Positions 63,942-64,000 of a DNA stretch of 64,000 bases are shown in pieces; within the stretch, counting starts at the first letter, position 1, and every line of letters starts with the position of its first letter. The DNA lies in NCBI GenBank assembly GCA_910586065.1, contig CAJUGI010000002.1:59868-123867 (forward strand), read 5' to 3'. Source of the stretch: an uncultured Christensenella sp. (GTDB taxonomy: Bacteria; Bacillota; Clostridia; Christensenellales; Borkfalkiaceae). Position numbers and translations under genes: made by a program. The notes below the pieces were generated by a model that saw nothing but the letters and a program-made list of their open reading frames with translations, had not been told where the DNA came from and did not search any database.

Positions 63942-64000
63942 GCGCTGTTAGCTCAATTGGATAGAGCGTTGGTCTACGGAACCAAAGGCTGGGGATTCGA
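63942..64000 (+). tRNA. tRNA-Arg (ACG), truncated by the window end
   Basis: Acceptor arm GCGCTGT, D arm GCTC..GAGC, anticodon stem TTGGT/ACCAA with loop CTACGGA giving anticodon ACG, and the beginning of the T arm (GGGGATTCGA). The 3' acceptor half lies outside the window. ACG is read as tRNA-Arg for CGN codons after A34 modification. Confidence 0.9.

Overview
The window reads as the chromosome of an anaerobic, fermentative member of the Bacillota, most likely an uncultured gut-type Clostridia. The grounds are a trimeric NAD-linked [FeFe]-hydrogenase, an Enterococcus-type V-ATPase operon, AddAB instead of RecBCD, the 3H-domain repressor NiaR, sigma-A style TTGACA/TATAAT promoters, AGGAGG ribosome sites and very GC-rich intrinsic terminators. 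The exact order is inference. Genes are densely packed and there is no prophage, insertion sequence or CRISPR array.

Layout. 1-1.9 kb: end of an unidentified gene, hisS and trxA. 1.9-2.4 kb: an XRE repressor divergent from a tiny four-cysteine protein. 2.5-6.9 kb: hydrogenase subunits HydC, HydB and HydA. 6.9-8.5 kb: a frameshifted membrane protein, a lipoprotein, and a second XRE module. 8.6-11 kb: a HIT protein, a GltD-like oxidoreductase and a small unknown gene. 11-14.5 kb: a diacylglycerol glucosyltransferase-like enzyme, UDP-galactopyranose mutase and a membrane protein. 14.5-18.8 kb: a LysR gene divergent from acetyltransferase, Fe-alcohol dehydrogenase, flavodoxin lipoprotein and a broken aldo/keto reductase. 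18.8-24.4 kb: Ca2+/cation antiporter, KDG kinase, YjbR, a 2-hydroxyacid dehydrogenase, another XRE and a lipoprotein. 24.5-31.8 kb: addB, addA and a membrane protein. 31.9-33.7 kb: two paralogous XRE/small-ORF modules around a PRC-barrel gene. 33.8-37.6 kb: nadB, nadC, niaR and a divergent-strand pnuC. 37.7-41.2 kb: ECF sigma factor with a giant membrane partner. 41.4-45.2 kb: grpE, dnaK, dnaJ. 45.2-50.2 kb: a DnaA-box cluster, DUF3737-like protein, MATE pump with a leader attenuator, and cardiolipin synthase. 50.3-52.9 kb: amino-acid ABC transporter. 53.2-61.8 kb: nine-gene V-ATPase operon with Na+-type ring motifs. 61.9-64 kb: an orphan AgrC-like kinase, three tandem 20-residue peptide genes, and the start of a tRNA-Arg gene.

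The most notable items are: (1) the three tandem 20-residue amphipathic peptides with conserved RNA structure beside the AgrC-like kinase; (2) a repeated ~110-125 nt intergenic element (three copies plus a fragment) that overlaps the stop codon of the upstream gene and shows compensatory changes in a hairpin; (3) five single-domain XRE genes, four of them divergent from small ORFs and with palindromic operators, two being clear duplicates; (4) many genes whose start codon sits about six bases after a -10 box, implying leaderless mRNAs; (5) two structured leaders, before the MATE gene and pnuC, that share a loop motif and may be guanidine-IV-type riboswitches; (6) a cluster of DnaA boxes far from any visible dnaA. 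Three genes (about 7.1, 15.1 and 33.55 kb) carry frameshifts that could be real decay or assembly error.
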